A stretch of 64,000 nt of DNA from CAWHHZ01 sp963829355. GTDB taxonomy: Bacteria; Acidobacteriota; Thermoanaerobaculia; Gp7-AA8; JAHWKK01. Position 1 is the first letter of the stretch. Each line of letters starts with the position of its first letter. The stretch is from the NCBI GenBank assembly GCA_963829355.1, contig CAWHHZ010000014.1:186001-250000 (forward strand), in the 5' to 3' direction. Positions 25,871 through 35,792 of the stretch are shown here, piece after piece. A model generated the notes under the pieces. The model searched no databases and was not told the origin of the DNA. It worked only from the letters and a program-made list of their open reading frames with translations. Both the position numbers and the translations under genes were made by a program.

Positions 25871-28800
25871 CTACTCCTGCTCGATGACGTGAACTTCATT
25901 CGCGGCGAGATCCCGCACGATCTGCGTCTCGCCATTCGGCCACCTGATCTCCAGATCGACATTCTCTGCACCGCCGAGCCCGAAATGCTGGGTTCGCGGA
26001 TGAACGGAGAGATATCCCTCCGTTCCGTGAATTTCACGCCAGACCCGCAGCCCATCTTCGCCGGTGACGATCAGACGTGCCCCCACGGCGTCCCGGTTCG
26101 AACCACGCTCTGGATTTCCCACGAGCCTGACCTTGAGCCAGTTCCGCCCGTCGGTCTTCATGTCATTCCGGTACACCAGCGCGGGTCCCTGGTAGTTGTT
26201 CACGACGATGTCGAGATCGCCATCCCCTTCGAAATCGAGATAAACGGCGCTGCGGGAGTTGCCGAGATAATCGAGCCCACTCTCCTTCGAGGCGTACCCC
26301 AGCGTCCCGTTCTCATTCAGGAAGAACACGTTCGGCTCACGATCCGAGACCGGCAGAACGATCTCCTCGACCGAGTCCTGGACCGGCGCGTAGTAAGGCG
26401 TGTCCGAGTACACCTTGTATTCGTTCATTCCATTGAGAACGAACAGATCATCATCTCCGTCGTGGTCGAAATCGAAGAAGTCCGCATCCCACGACCATCC
26501 TGTCGTGGCAAAGCCGCGACCCACGAGATCCGAAAGTTCCCATTTCGGAAGAGAATCCTTTCGAACGTTCGAAATGAACAGATCGTTCGCCTCCACCACA
26601 CGCATGCGGGCAAGCTTGTCAGGGTTCAGTTTCATCGGTGTGTCGGCGCTGGGCAGAACATACTTTTCGTCCTTAACCATCGTCACGATGTTCGAGATGT
26701 AGATGTCGGGCCGGTCGTCGGCGTTGAGATCGGCGATCCCGACGTTCATCGTGAACGACGGCTTGTCAGTGCCGATCCGTGCCGAGATATCCTCAAATGT
26801 TCCGTCTCCGCGATTGCGGAGATAGGCATTGATCCCGAAGTCGTTCCCCACGATCAGATCCTGCCATCCGTCGCCGTCGAGATCGGTGTGCGAGAGCGCC
26901 TGCGCCCATCCGCTGTTGTCCGTACCGCTGCCTGCGGTCACGTCCTTGAATTTCAGCTCGCCCGTGTTCATGAACAGGCGGTTCGGCTCTCCGTTGAAGT
27001 TCCGTCTGTTGAGAGTCGGCAATGTCCCCTTCAGATAATTTCCGAAGTATCCGATGTAGACATCGAGCAGGCCGTCGCGATTGAAGTCGAACACCGTCGC
27101 CGGACCTCCGACCTGTCCCTCACCTCCGAGACCGCTCCGCGCCGAGACGTCTTCAAACTCGAAATTACCCTTGTTTCGGTAGAGGCCGTGCTTTTCTCCG
27201 ACGTAGGTCACCAGAATATCGGGACGGCCATCATTGTCGAGATCCGCGATGATCGGCTGCCTCGGCTCCCGGTACGTCCCGTCAGCGCGCAAACCGGAGA
27301 CGGCAGAGCCTTTCGTCACGTCAGTGAAGGTGCCATCGCCATTGTTGCGGTAGAGTTTGTTCCCGACACCGCTGAGGATCAGTAGATCATCGTCCCCGTC
27401 GCCGTCGAGATCATCCGCCGCGATTCCCGCTCCACCGAATGCAGGAGGAATCGTGAGCGTCCCCTCGGACTCGCTCTTCCGGAGGTACGATCGCAGCGTG
27501 CGGCTCAGCCAGTCGGAGGTACGATGCTCGAAGTCTATCCCGGACTCCGCGGTGATATTCCGGAAGAAGGTGGACTCCCGGGAAGTCGTCTCCGCGCTCG
27601 ACGCAAGAGTGATCGGCCTCGCCCCCGCTTCCGGAACCTTTGCGTGGCGGTCGAGCCTGGCCTGAATCATGTTGAAGCCACCTCGCAGATGGTCGACCGT
27701 CAAAGCTTCAGCACCTGCATCCCTGGCCACGAACCCCGCGGCTCTCAGCACCAGCACGCCAAACTGGGCCACCCCTTCGGTCAGGAGCTCCGCCGCAAAT
27801 GGATCGGGTGCCACGGGCAGTTCCGAGGCCACTTCTTCGAGTGCCTCATCGAGGTACCTCCAGTGGAGACCGCCATCGCGGAACGAGTCGGCATCGTACG
27901 CTTCGATGATGATCTGCTCATCGCGGGGAAGGCGGGGAAAAAAGATGACGTCCTCGTACTGATTGACCTCGAACGGGGTGAGTCGTTGCAGAGCCGCGTG
28001 GACGTGACGCAAGCGGACGAAAGGTTCTCCTTCCGCTTCCGCGAGTGCAGCAGAGTCGCGCAGGAGGTCCTTCATGAAGGCGATCATGCTCTCGTTGAAT
28101 GCGACTTTGAGCGCTTCCCCCGTATCCTCGTCGGCCGGCCACTGATAGCGTGCGAAGTAAACCTGCAGGTTTCGCATGAATACCTGCATCGAGACAGAGT
28201 TGTAGGCCTCGTACGCCGCGAGCTTCTCCGCGACCATTCCCCGAATCACGCTGAAATCGGCGGGCCGGTCTGAATCGGTGTGAGCCAACTCGCCATTCTC
28301 CTCCTGGACGGAATGTGCGCGGGTTACCTGACGCCACCCCTCGGTGAACAACTCCGGGCTGATCTCGCGCCTCGAGAGGATTCGGGCATCGTGATCGGCG
28401 AGGCCGAGAGCGGTCATCGTCACCAGGTCGAGCCATGTTCTGAGGTGCGAAACAGAATCAGTGCTGAGCCGCAGCCGACCGGCATCCCGCAACATAGCCT
28501 CCTGTTGCGAGGCGAGGATCGCCCGGAATGAGTAGGCGATACTCGAATAATGCTCGACGTCCCGCTTTGCCAGAAGGAACCGGTTCGACGGCGGCCACTT
28601 GACGACCAGATCCCCGTTCGCCTGGAGGTCGAAAGTGACGATCGCGTTGGTGATCGGAACCAGGTCCTCCGGCTCGACCACAGTCGCTCCACGCTCGCTA
28701 GCTCTCTCCGAAGCAGCACGCCAGATCCCGGTAACCAGATTCTTCTGGAGCTCGGCCTTCTCGAACCTTGCCGGCTCAGTCAGAGGCGTACCAAAGATGA

Positions 28801-29005
28801 AGTTCTCCAGCCTCGCCGCGGTGGCGTAACACTTCGGATCCCGCCGGCCCTCGAGCTCCCCCATCTGGTCCAGAATCACCTCATAGGGCTCGCTGACACC
28901 ACTTCCGGCCTCTGTAGTCTGCGGAAACACTCCAGGTCCCGGAACGGACACGGCGACTGTCGAAACAAATAGAGCGGAGAGAATAGAGATGACGCGTCTG
29001 GGCAT
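25871..29005 (-). CDS. Large secreted FG-GAP/VCBS and ASPIC/UnbV-domain protein
   Basis: About 1044 residues from ATG 29005 (GGAG five bases upstream). A signal peptide (MPRRVISILSALFVSTVAVS) is followed by about 450 residues of helical sequence with no domain I recognise. From about residue 490 there are repeated FG-GAP/VCBS blades (DDLDGDGDDDLLILSG, DLDNDGRPDILVTYVG, DFNRDGLLDVYIGYFG, DLDGDGWQDLIVGND and more) with Ca-binding DxDxDG loops, forming a beta-propeller. The last 90 residues are an ASPIC/UnbV domain (GARLIVTGEDGLRVWREIHG, TQHFGLGGAENVDLEIRWPN). Related CRTAC1-like proteins are extracellular. The uncharacterised N-terminal half makes it unusual. Confidence 0.9.
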   Translation of the reverse strand: MPRRVISILSALFVSTVAVSVPGPGVFPQTTEAGSGVSEPYEVILDQMGELEGRRDPKCYATAARLENFIFGTPLTEPARFEKAELQKNLVTGIWRAASERASERGATVVEPEDLVPITNAIVTFDLQANGDLVVKWPPSNRFLLAKRDVEHYSSIAYSFRAILASQQEAMLRDAGRLRLSTDSVSHLRTWLDLVTMTALGLADHDARILSRREISPELFTEGWRQVTRAHSVQEENGELAHTDSDRPADFSVIRGMVAEKLAAYEAYNSVSMQVFMRNLQVYFARYQWPADEDTGEALKVAFNESMIAFMKDLLRDSAALAEAEGEPFVRLRHVHAALQRLTPFEVNQYEDVIFFPRLPRDEQIIIEAYDADSFRDGGLHWRYLDEALEEVASELPVAPDPFAAELLTEGVAQFGVLVLRAAGFVARDAGAEALTVDHLRGGFNMIQARLDRHAKVPEAGARPITLASSAETTSRESTFFRNITAESGIDFEHRTSDWLSRTLRSYLRKSESEGTLTIPPAFGGAGIAADDLDGDGDDDLLILSGVGNKLYRNNGDGTFTDVTKGSAVSGLRADGTYREPRQPIIADLDNDGRPDILVTYVGEKHGLYRNKGNFEFEDVSARSGLGGEGQVGGPATVFDFNRDGLLDVYIGYFGNYLKGTLPTLNRRNFNGEPNRLFMNTGELKFKDVTAGSGTDNSGWAQALSHTDLDGDGWQDLIVGNDFGINAYLRNRGDGTFEDISARIGTDKPSFTMNVGIADLNADDRPDIYISNIVTMVKDEKYVLPSADTPMKLNPDKLARMRVVEANDLFISNVRKDSLPKWELSDLVGRGFATTGWSWDADFFDFDHDGDDDLFVLNGMNEYKVYSDTPYYAPVQDSVEEIVLPVSDREPNVFFLNENGTLGYASKESGLDYLGNSRSAVYLDFEGDGDLDIVVNNYQGPALVYRNDMKTDGRNWLKVRLVGNPERGSNRDAVGARLIVTGEDGLRVWREIHGTEGYLSVHPRTQHFGLGGAENVDLEIRWPNGETQIVRDLAANEVHVIEQE

Positions 29006-29056
29006 ACTGACTCCAACTGATAGGGGTGGACGATTCCTCACTTCATAGCCAGGTTC

Positions 29057-30136
29057 TCAGGTACCCGCCGGCTCCATCACCTGCTGCATCACCTGCTCGG
29101 CAAGCTTGACGAAAGCCTTCGCCGCCGCTGACTCCGGGTCCATCGCGACGATCGGTTCTCCCCGATCACCACCAACCACCACCTGTGGATCGATCGGAAC
29201 CTCTCCGAGGAATGGAACGTCGAGCATCTCGGCAGTGCGCTGCCCGCCGCCATGACCGAAGATGTCCTCGCGCTGTCCGCAGTGCCGGCAGATGTAGTAG
29301 CTCATGTTCTCGATGATACCGAGAACCGGGACGTGCACTTTCCGGAACATTGCGAGACCCTTGCGGGCGTCGATCAGCGAGATGTCCTGGGGAGTCGTGA
29401 CGATCACAGCTCCGTCGAGGGGCACCTTCTGCGTGATGGTGAGCTGCGCATCGCCCGTTCCAGGGGGAAGATCGATCACCATGAAGTCGATCTCGCCCCA
29501 TTTCACGTCGGTCAGGAACTGGTCGAGCGCCTTCATCACCATTGGTCCACGCCAGATCACCGGCGTATCGACGTCGGTGATGAAACCGAGCGACATCGTC
29601 TTGATTCCGTACTTTTCCATCGGAAGGATTTTTTCGTCTTCCGTGTCGATCTCGGGCCGCCCTTCGATGCCGAGCATCATCTGCTGAGAGGGACCGTAGA
29701 TGTCGGAATCGAGCAGTGCGACACGGTGACCGAGTCGCTGCAGCGCGATCGCGAGGTTGGTCGAGACAGTCGACTTTCCGACACCCCCCTTTCCGGACGC
29801 GACGGCGATCTTGTAGCGCACCTTTTCCATCGACCGGATCGTCGTCTCGGGAGGTGCGCCACTCATCGAAGCCATACCTCCGGCCATCTGCCGGGTCTGG
29901 ATCTCTGGTCTGATCTGCACCTCCTGAACCCACTCGAGCGCGCGCACGGCTTGTTCGGCCTCCTTCATGATCTGCTCGCCCACAGCGGGGTTTTCGGTCT
30001 GCAGCTTGATCGTGAAGGAGACGTTTCCGCCACTCACTTCGACATCGCGGACGAACCCGAACGAAACGATATCGCGCGACAGCCCAGGAAATTTCACCCG
30101 GCCCAGAGCTTCCATTACTTCATTTTCGTTTGGCAT
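29057..30136 (-). CDS. mrp: Mrp/NBP35-type iron-sulfur cluster carrier ATPase
   Basis: 359 residues from ATG 30136 (AGGAAAGAG upstream). The N-terminal DUF59/MIP18 domain (about 1-85) is followed by a deviant Walker A VASGKGGVGKSTVSTNLAI, FMVIDLPPGTGDAQLTITQ (Walker B region) and the C-x-x-C of YYICRHCGQRED, which binds a bridging Fe-S cluster in the dimer. It transfers clusters to apoproteins in the cytosol. It overlaps the end of the upstream LOG gene by 17 bases, so the two are coupled. Confidence 0.95.
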   Translation of the reverse strand: MPNENEVMEALGRVKFPGLSRDIVSFGFVRDVEVSGGNVSFTIKLQTENPAVGEQIMKEAEQAVRALEWVQEVQIRPEIQTRQMAGGMASMSGAPPETTIRSMEKVRYKIAVASGKGGVGKSTVSTNLAIALQRLGHRVALLDSDIYGPSQQMMLGIEGRPEIDTEDEKILPMEKYGIKTMSLGFITDVDTPVIWRGPMVMKALDQFLTDVKWGEIDFMVIDLPPGTGDAQLTITQKVPLDGAVIVTTPQDISLIDARKGLAMFRKVHVPVLGIIENMSYYICRHCGQREDIFGHGGGQRTAEMLDVPFLGEVPIDPQVVVGGDRGEPIVAMDPESAAAKAFVKLAEQVMQQVMEPAGT

Positions 30137-30851
30137 TTGCTCTTTCCTGCTTCTGACTCTTGAAGTCGTCGTAGATTTTTCTGATGATCGGCAACGCGTC
30201 ATCCGCAGCCGGAACGACCGTAGCAATTTCGATTTCTCCGGGACTCACGAGCCCGCGGGATTCCATCGTCGATTCCATCCACTCGATCAGACCATCCCAC
30301 ATGTTTCCGACGAGGATCAATGGATGCTGCCTGATGTGCTTGACCTGAAGAAGCTGCCAGATCATGAACGTCTCGAGTGACGTGCCGATCCCGCCAGGCA
30401 TGACGATGAACGCCGAGGAGAGGCGCACGAAGTGGTGAAGCCTCGAGAAAAATGTCCGATGCTTGAAAACCTGATCGACGAACGGATTCGCCGCCTCTTC
30501 GGTAGGAAGGTGAATCGGCAGACCAAAACTCCGGGACTTGCTCTTCTCCCGACCCTCGACGGCGCCGGAGTTGGCCGCTTCCATGAGGCCAGGGCCGCCG
30601 CCCGTTACGATATCGACCCCCATCGCCGCCAGTTCCCGGCTGAGGTGCACGACCTCTTCGTAGATCGGGTCACCCTTCCTGATCCGTGAGCTTCCGAAAA
30701 TCGAAACGCGAAAAAACTCTATATGCTCGGGCTGGATCTGCTCCAGATCATTGATCGTCTCCCATAGATGGTAGATCGCACGATCGATGATCTGCGTGGG
30801 CTCCTTGTGGGATCGTTTGTCTCTCTGGGCTTGTCGAAGCCGTTCGACCAT
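30120..30851 (-). CDS. LOG/TIGR00730-family Rossmann-fold protein
   Basis: 243 residues. The family includes cytokinin-activating phosphoribohydrolases (LOG) and nucleotide 5'-monophosphate nucleosidases such as PpnN. Conserved pieces are VSIFGSSRIRKGDPIYEEV, DIVTGGGPGLMEAANSGA and PGGIGTSLETFMIWQLLQ, where the glycine-rich loop and glutamate are the catalytic signature. Substrate cannot be told from sequence. It overlaps mrp downstream. Confidence 0.9.
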   Translation of the reverse strand: MVERLRQAQRDKRSHKEPTQIIDRAIYHLWETINDLEQIQPEHIEFFRVSIFGSSRIRKGDPIYEEVVHLSRELAAMGVDIVTGGGPGLMEAANSGAVEGREKSKSRSFGLPIHLPTEEAANPFVDQVFKHRTFFSRLHHFVRLSSAFIVMPGGIGTSLETFMIWQLLQVKHIRQHPLILVGNMWDGLIEWMESTMESRGLVSPGEIEIATVVPAADDALPIIRKIYDDFKSQKQERANAKRK

Positions 30852-31048
30852 AACTGCCTCTGAATTGTTCGCTCACTCTCGAGCTCTCGAGCCATTCCGG
30901 GGTTCCGGGATGGAGAAATGTCTCATGCGCAATGCAGCCCATGCAAAATGGTGGCGAAGCCGCACTCTCTGCGGGCCTTGCGTAAGAAATGCAGGCCAGG
31001 CACCCGACGCAGAGTATCAGAAACGACCGTCAGCCGACTGCGCGGACA

Positions 31049-31700
31049 TTACTGAGGTGCGCGGCTGACCCAGATCTCACCCGGAGCGAACGGCTTCAAC
31101 CGGTCGACCGCCCCTCTTGCGGCTTTCTCCGACGGAAATCGTACCCTGACGCGATACAAAGTACCGGCATCTCCCGGCACGCGCTCCACGTACGCGCTGG
31201 TGAAACCCGCCTCGATCAGTCGCGCTGCGAGTCGCTCCGCCGGTTCCCGTTCCGTCGTCGAGAGGATCTGGGCGACAAAGGGAACGGCTTGACCTGCGCT
31301 GCCGGCCGAGCTGTCTGGTCCCGGAACCTCCAACTCGGGGGTACCGGCGGGAGACTCAGCCTCCGCCACCGTGGCGACAGGCTCCTCTTCGATCACCTCC
31401 GGCTCCTCGATTGCTGCCGCGGGTGTCGGCTCGGCGTCTTCGGCAGGGGTGGCGAACGGTTCGTCGGTCTACTCCGAGCTCTTCGATGTGGCCGGGATCC
31501 TGGTCGTCTCCCTCGAGGATGACGGGTGGACGAGCGCGAGTGGCCACTGTGGTCTTCCCGCGGGCTTCACCCACCACGATTCCGAATGCAAAGGCCGCGG
31601 CCAGAGAAGCGATCAGAAGCACGACGGCCAGGAATGCCTGCCCCGCCGTGATCGAGATCTCGTAATATGAAGAATCATCGTGAATCGGTTCGTCGACCAT
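31049..31700 (-). CDS. Single-pass SPOR-domain protein (frameshifted)
   Basis: ATG 31700 begins a short cytoplasmic part, one transmembrane helix (AFLAVVLLIASLAAAFAFGIV) and a periplasmic linker. The frame fails at about 31470; the continuing frame is a Glu/Pro-rich linker (ATPAEDAEPTPAAAIEEPEV) and a C-terminal SPOR domain (VPFVAQILSTTEREPAERLA, YRVRVRFPSEKAARGAVDRL). SPOR domains bind denuded glycan at division septa. Removing one base of GACCGACG gives about 216 residues. Lies 55 bp downstream of the lipoprotein gene. Confidence 0.85.
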
Positions 31701-31755
31701 CTCTCGGCCCCTTCTCCCCTGGTCTGGTGTAGCTCCTCATGAACCAAACACTACA

Positions 31756-32421
31756 CTACGCCCCATTCGAATCGGCGGGTGCGGCATCCCAGTTCTTGTG
31801 ATACAGAATGCCATTATCGAAGTATACAGCGGCCGCGCCTCCATCGGCCTTCGGATAGATCCAGACGGTGTAGGTCCGCCCATCGCGAACCGTTTCCCTG
31901 ACCCAGTCGATGCGCGGGTAGCCCACGATCGACACGACGTCGGCCTGACTCATGGAAGGCTGGATGTCTCCGAACTTTCGGGGCGAGAGGTAAAGACGGT
32001 CCTCGGCCGCAGCGATCCTCTCCTCGATCGCGGCATTCCCTGGATCGAGCTCCAGCGCGCTGCGGTAGAGCGAGATGGCCCGGTCGTATCGAGCGAGATA
32101 ATGCGCATATTCATCCCCCATGAGAATCCTCTCGCGGGCGTAGAGGGCGCGCGCTCTCGCGTCGGCGCTCTCTTCGACGTATGAACGCAGCGTCGCCATG
32201 AAGGGCACGTAGATCGGCTCGAGCCGCTTCTGCCGCTCGAGAAGAGCCGCAATCTGCTCACGTCGTCCTGCGGCAGGGATCGGACTCGATGCGCGGACCG
32301 ACTCGATCGTCTCGTACTGGGACCGCAACTCACTCCATCGGTCCTGCTCCGGCGTCCGCACGATCGCCTGCGCACATCCGATCACGATGATCGACACCAG
32401 CATCGGCAGCATTCGATTCAT
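31756..32421 (-). CDS. TPR/BamE-like lipoprotein
   Basis: 221 residues from ATG 32421, which overlaps the upstream stop (TGATG). A hydrophobic leader ends in the lipobox-like VIGC (MNRMLPMLVSIIVIGCAQ), suggesting a lipid-anchored outer-membrane or periplasmic protein. The middle contains a TPR-like pair (YDRAISLYRSALELDPGNAAIEERI). The end resembles the SmpA/BamE fold: I-Q-P-S-M-S-Q-A-D-V-V-S-I-V-G-Y-P and TYTVWIYPKADGGAAAVYFD. Function unknown. Third gene of the GGDEF-DUF4388-lipoprotein operon. Confidence 0.78.
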   Translation of the reverse strand: MNRMLPMLVSIIVIGCAQAIVRTPEQDRWSELRSQYETIESVRASSPIPAAGRREQIAALLERQKRLEPIYVPFMATLRSYVEESADARARALYARERILMGDEYAHYLARYDRAISLYRSALELDPGNAAIEERIAAAEDRLYLSPRKFGDIQPSMSQADVVSIVGYPRIDWVRETVRDGRTYTVWIYPKADGGAAAVYFDNGILYHKNWDAAPADSNGA

Positions 32422-33533
32422 CAGCGAGCCTCGATGACGGGAGCGACGATCCGATCTACTTTGGTCTGCAGCCGTGTTCCGAACTCCTGACGTGTCTCGA
32501 CGATCCATCCGTACAGGAGCTGGTTCAGCACCTCGTGCGCGACGGTCGCACGATCCTCGAGACCGGACGAGATCAGGTTGTTGAGAAGCTGCTCGAAATC
32601 CACCCTCGCCTCGTTCGTCAGACTCATGCCGCTCAGATACGGCAGGCGGTCGGGACTCAAATGCCTGACGACGCGATCTGTGAAGTCCCAGACGTGATCG
32701 CCGATCTCCTCGCGGACCGTCGCGAACAACTCCATGAACACCGAGTTGTAGCGCTCGACCTTCGCTTCGAGCTCGAGCTCCTCCTGGGTATCTTCCTTCT
32801 GCTGCAGGATCTCGTTCCCAGGTGCCTCTTCGATCAGATTCACTGCCCACAATGCCCAGATCGTCCGGCACGTCTCGAAGTTCGACAGATAGCTCCGATC
32901 GCAGAGCATCATCAGCATTTGGGGTTCGCTCAACGTCGAATAGAGATGCAGCTCCTCTTCTGTCACCTCGAGCGAAAAGATCCGGCTGTCAGCGCCCTCG
33001 CTCTGTCGCAGCGGACTGGTCAGTCGTGAAATGCCACGACTGATCAGGCTCCACGACTCGACCGCCTCGATCCCGTTCATCACGAGCCGCTCGGTCTCGA
33101 TTTTCCGCCGGTTGATCTCCTCCGGCGCTTCCGGAACGAACTCGATCGAATAATTTCCGGATCGGAACATGACGGCGTCTCTGACGATGTTCGCAATTTT
33201 TCGCTCGTCGGAAAACGCCAGCTCGTCCGGTGTGAGAAATCCGAGCTCGCAGAGCAGAGATGACATCTTCGTCGTGGTGGAGAGCCGATCATTCGCCTCT
33301 TCGTACTCCCGGAGGCTCAATTCGCCCCGCCTGAGAAGAACGGAGGCGAGACTGAGATCCGGATCAGAGCTCACAGCGGAGACGATCTCGCCGTTCTCGA
33401 AGAAAATCGTGTCATGCCGTTCCGCGATCTCGAGAGTCATCGTCGCCGTTTCGCGGCTCCGAATCAGAGAACGGAAGAGGTCGGCCACTGTCGTCTGATC
33501 CAGTGTCCCCTCAATGTTGAGATTCTCACTCAT
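32421..33533 (-). CDS. DUF4388-domain protein
   Basis: 370 residues. The N-terminal 110 residues are a DUF4388 (PatA-like) domain: EGTLDQTTVADLFRSLIRSR, DTIFFENGEIVSAVSSDPDL and LGFLTPDELAF. A second half of about 200 residues is helical and unassigned, with SLISRGISRLTSPLRQSEGA. ATGA overlap with the upstream GGDEF gene and TGATG overlap with the lipoprotein downstream show a three-gene translationally coupled unit. DUF4388 proteins often accompany motility or second-messenger signalling. Confidence 0.85.
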   Translation of the reverse strand: MSENLNIEGTLDQTTVADLFRSLIRSRETATMTLEIAERHDTIFFENGEIVSAVSSDPDLSLASVLLRRGELSLREYEEANDRLSTTTKMSSLLCELGFLTPDELAFSDERKIANIVRDAVMFRSGNYSIEFVPEAPEEINRRKIETERLVMNGIEAVESWSLISRGISRLTSPLRQSEGADSRIFSLEVTEEELHLYSTLSEPQMLMMLCDRSYLSNFETCRTIWALWAVNLIEEAPGNEILQQKEDTQEELELEAKVERYNSVFMELFATVREEIGDHVWDFTDRVVRHLSPDRLPYLSGMSLTNEARVDFEQLLNNLISSGLEDRATVAHEVLNQLLYGWIVETRQEFGTRLQTKVDRIVAPVIEAR

Positions 33534-34801
33534 TCAACCAAAGCAATTCCTATGGCATTTTTCGAGCCGGTCTTGATGCGGTACATCGCATCGTCCGCCT
33601 TCCGTACCAGCCCTTCCTTCGACTTCGAGTGCCGCGGGAATGATGCGATGCCGAAGCTCGCGGTGATCTCCACCTCGACCGAATCATCGAGAGCGAATCG
33701 CTGACCGGCAATCGCGTGCCGAACTCGCTCAGCTACGGCCCTCGCCTGATCTTCGTCAGTCTGCGGAAGAATGATACAGAACTCGTCCCCTCCGAAGCGC
33801 ACGACCTTGTCGATCGCCCTGACTGCTCCGAGAATTCTCCTGGCGACCTCCTGCAATGTCTTGGAGCCGCTGAGGTGGCCGTAGGCGTCATTCACCTTCT
33901 TCAGTTCATCCAGATCGAGGAAAATGATGCTGAAGATCGTTCCGTACCGAATGCCGCGCTCGATCTCCTGATTGAGGTACGACTCGAAGAACCGGCGGTT
34001 GAATGCCCGCGTCAGATCGTCCTTCATCGCCAGCTCATTGCTGCGTGTCAGATGAAAGGCCGTCGATACGAGAAGGGTTACTCCCTTGAGAAATCGTGCG
34101 GCGCGGCCGATCCGGGGAACATCCACAACACCCCCGGGAGGAATTCGGAGGGACAGAACACCGATCGCATCCTCCTCGGCTCGCAGCGGAATGACGAGCA
34201 GGCCGGTCGTGGTCTCCGTCGCCGGCTCATAGCCGAAGTCGGATCCGCGCTCCATCGCGTCCTGCAGGAGATCTTCCGGAACGCCCGGAAGGTACTCGCC
34301 GGTCTCCGACATCTCCGGATCATTCGTATAACTGATCGAGTACCGCTCGTCGTTCGAATCGTAGAAGAGGAGCGTCACCCGCTCGAAACCGGCCACCGAA
34401 GCCGCCGTTGTCGAGACCTTTCGAAGAACTGACTCGAGATCCCGCGTCGCGAGGAGCTCCTCGATCGATCTGCTGATCTCGAGTCGTTCACTCAGCGATG
34501 AGATCTCCAATTGTCTGGCGACGATCTCATCGAAGCAGTTGAGCCAGGCCAGCGGCTCTCCGAGGAGTGCCGCTGCGGAGACGCACATTTCCGTCCCGTC
34601 GCCGCCCCCCTCGCCATCCACCCGCACGACGAGTTGCACAGACCCGGTCGTCCCTCGATGATCACGATCGACAATGGCAAGAAGCTCGTCTCCTCTTGCC
34701 GCATCGGCCTCGACGAACTCGACCCCTGCAGATGCCTTGCGCAGACATTGCACGAGGTTGCTGTTTTCGAGGGAAATGATGACGCTGTTGACCGCTTTCA
34801 T
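33530..34801 (-). CDS. Diguanylate cyclase with GAF-like sensor domain
   Basis: 423 residues. The C-terminal GGDEF domain has an intact catalytic motif (RFGGDEFCIILP) and an upstream inhibitory I-site R-A-I-D five residues before it, so it should make cyclic di-GMP from GTP and be product-inhibited. A GAF-like region at about 115-250 (SVAGFERVTLLFYDSNDERY, LLVIPLRAEEDAIGVLSLRI) probably senses a ligand. Cytoplasmic; no transmembrane segment. First gene of the operon with the DUF4388 and lipoprotein genes. Confidence 0.93.
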   Translation of the reverse strand: MKAVNSVIISLENSNLVQCLRKASAGVEFVEADAARGDELLAIVDRDHRGTTGSVQLVVRVDGEGGGDGTEMCVSAAALLGEPLAWLNCFDEIVARQLEISSLSERLEISRSIEELLATRDLESVLRKVSTTAASVAGFERVTLLFYDSNDERYSISYTNDPEMSETGEYLPGVPEDLLQDAMERGSDFGYEPATETTTGLLVIPLRAEEDAIGVLSLRIPPGGVVDVPRIGRAARFLKGVTLLVSTAFHLTRSNELAMKDDLTRAFNRRFFESYLNQEIERGIRYGTIFSIIFLDLDELKKVNDAYGHLSGSKTLQEVARRILGAVRAIDKVVRFGGDEFCIILPQTDEDQARAVAERVRHAIAGQRFALDDSVEVEITASFGIASFPRHSKSKEGLVRKADDAMYRIKTGSKNAIGIALVE

Positions 34802-34862
34802 CTCGATTCCCGATCATTCTACGCGAAGAGCGACGAAGTAGAGAGAGGATTTGGACTTTCCG

Positions 34863-35743
34863 ATGAAGATTCTGCACCTTACCTGCACCTGAGGATCCGC
34901 CACTCTGCCGTCGTCTACAGGAGCAGGATGCGACTTGATGGCGCCGCTGGCCGACGTGGAGACGTGGGCTCTCGGTGAACGCGGCTCAGACCTCGCGGGT
35001 GCTCCGGTCCGGGAGAAGCAACTTTCCTCTCTCGTCCGCAGCAGCGGTGCTTCCCTCTGCCATTTCTACACGAACAATCTGCCCTCCGGCTCGATCCTTC
35101 GGAACCTCCCCGTTCCCTGGATTGCAGCCAGCAGCGGCGTTCGCTGGCGGCTGTTCCGGAGAGAGCGCGTAGTTTCCCTCCACGACGATCTTCATCCACC
35201 CCGCGCTCGGCGATCCCGTCGCTCCCCGAGGCCGTCTCGTCCAGCTTTTTCGAACAGGCGGAACCCGTCGAACCAGCGCCCGCCATCGGCGCGATCGTTT
35301 CCGATGCAACGGATCACCAGTTCCAGTCGGTTCGCGCGCGGATCTCCCGGGTGCGGGACGACGTTACGTGGCACGGATACTCCACCGTTCCTTCGCCCCA
35401 TGAACTTCTTGGCCTCGCCGCCTGGGTAGATCTCGGAGTGAACGAAGAACGGGAACCGAGCGGCGTACCCGAAGCACTCGTTCTGGGACGTGCGGTGATC
35501 GCTCCACGGACAGATCTGCACCGCAGCAGGCTCCTCGATGGAGATGCAGGCTTTCTCGTCCCGAGTGGGGACCCGAACGAAATGGCCCATGTGATCCTCA
35601 CGGCATTATTCAAGCCGGAGGTGGCCGCACTCCGAATTGCAGCCGCTTTGAGCAGCCGCGACCGCTTCAGGCCCTCGCGCCGGCAAGCGGCGCTGCACGA
35701 GCTCTACAGCGATGTGACGGCAAAGGCGGAGCTGACACGCTGA
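34863..35743 (+). CDS. Glycosyltransferase-like protein (broken by several frame changes)
   Basis: The end (about 35351-35743) resembles the C-terminal half of a family 4-type glycosyltransferase: PSGVPEALVLGRAVIAPRTD and DGDAGFLVPSGDPNEMAHVI. Upstream pieces in other frames look like the N-terminal half: MKILHLTCT from ATG 34863, then WALGERGSDLAG, LCHFYTNNLPSGSILRNLPV and VVSLHDDL, with breaks near 34890-34930 and 35205. The in-frame TGA at codon 10 is best explained by one of these breaks. The repaired length would be about 290 residues, short for the family. Assignment is tentative. Confidence 0.55.
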
Positions 35744-35792
35744 TCGGCATAGTCTCGTCCTTCCTCCAACTGACCCGGATTACACTGAACAC

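Noticed and set aside
25814..27385. 523-codon open frame antisense to the ASPIC/UnbV gene
   Set aside because: No domain logic or start signal; the minus strand has intact FG-GAP repeats and the ASPIC/UnbV domain throughout.
34863..34892. In-frame TGA at codon 10 after MKILHLTCT as a second selenocysteine
   Set aside because: No convincing hairpin follows, the glycosyltransferase-like family has no redox Cys there, and the gene has other frame breaks nearby; a single-base error is simpler.
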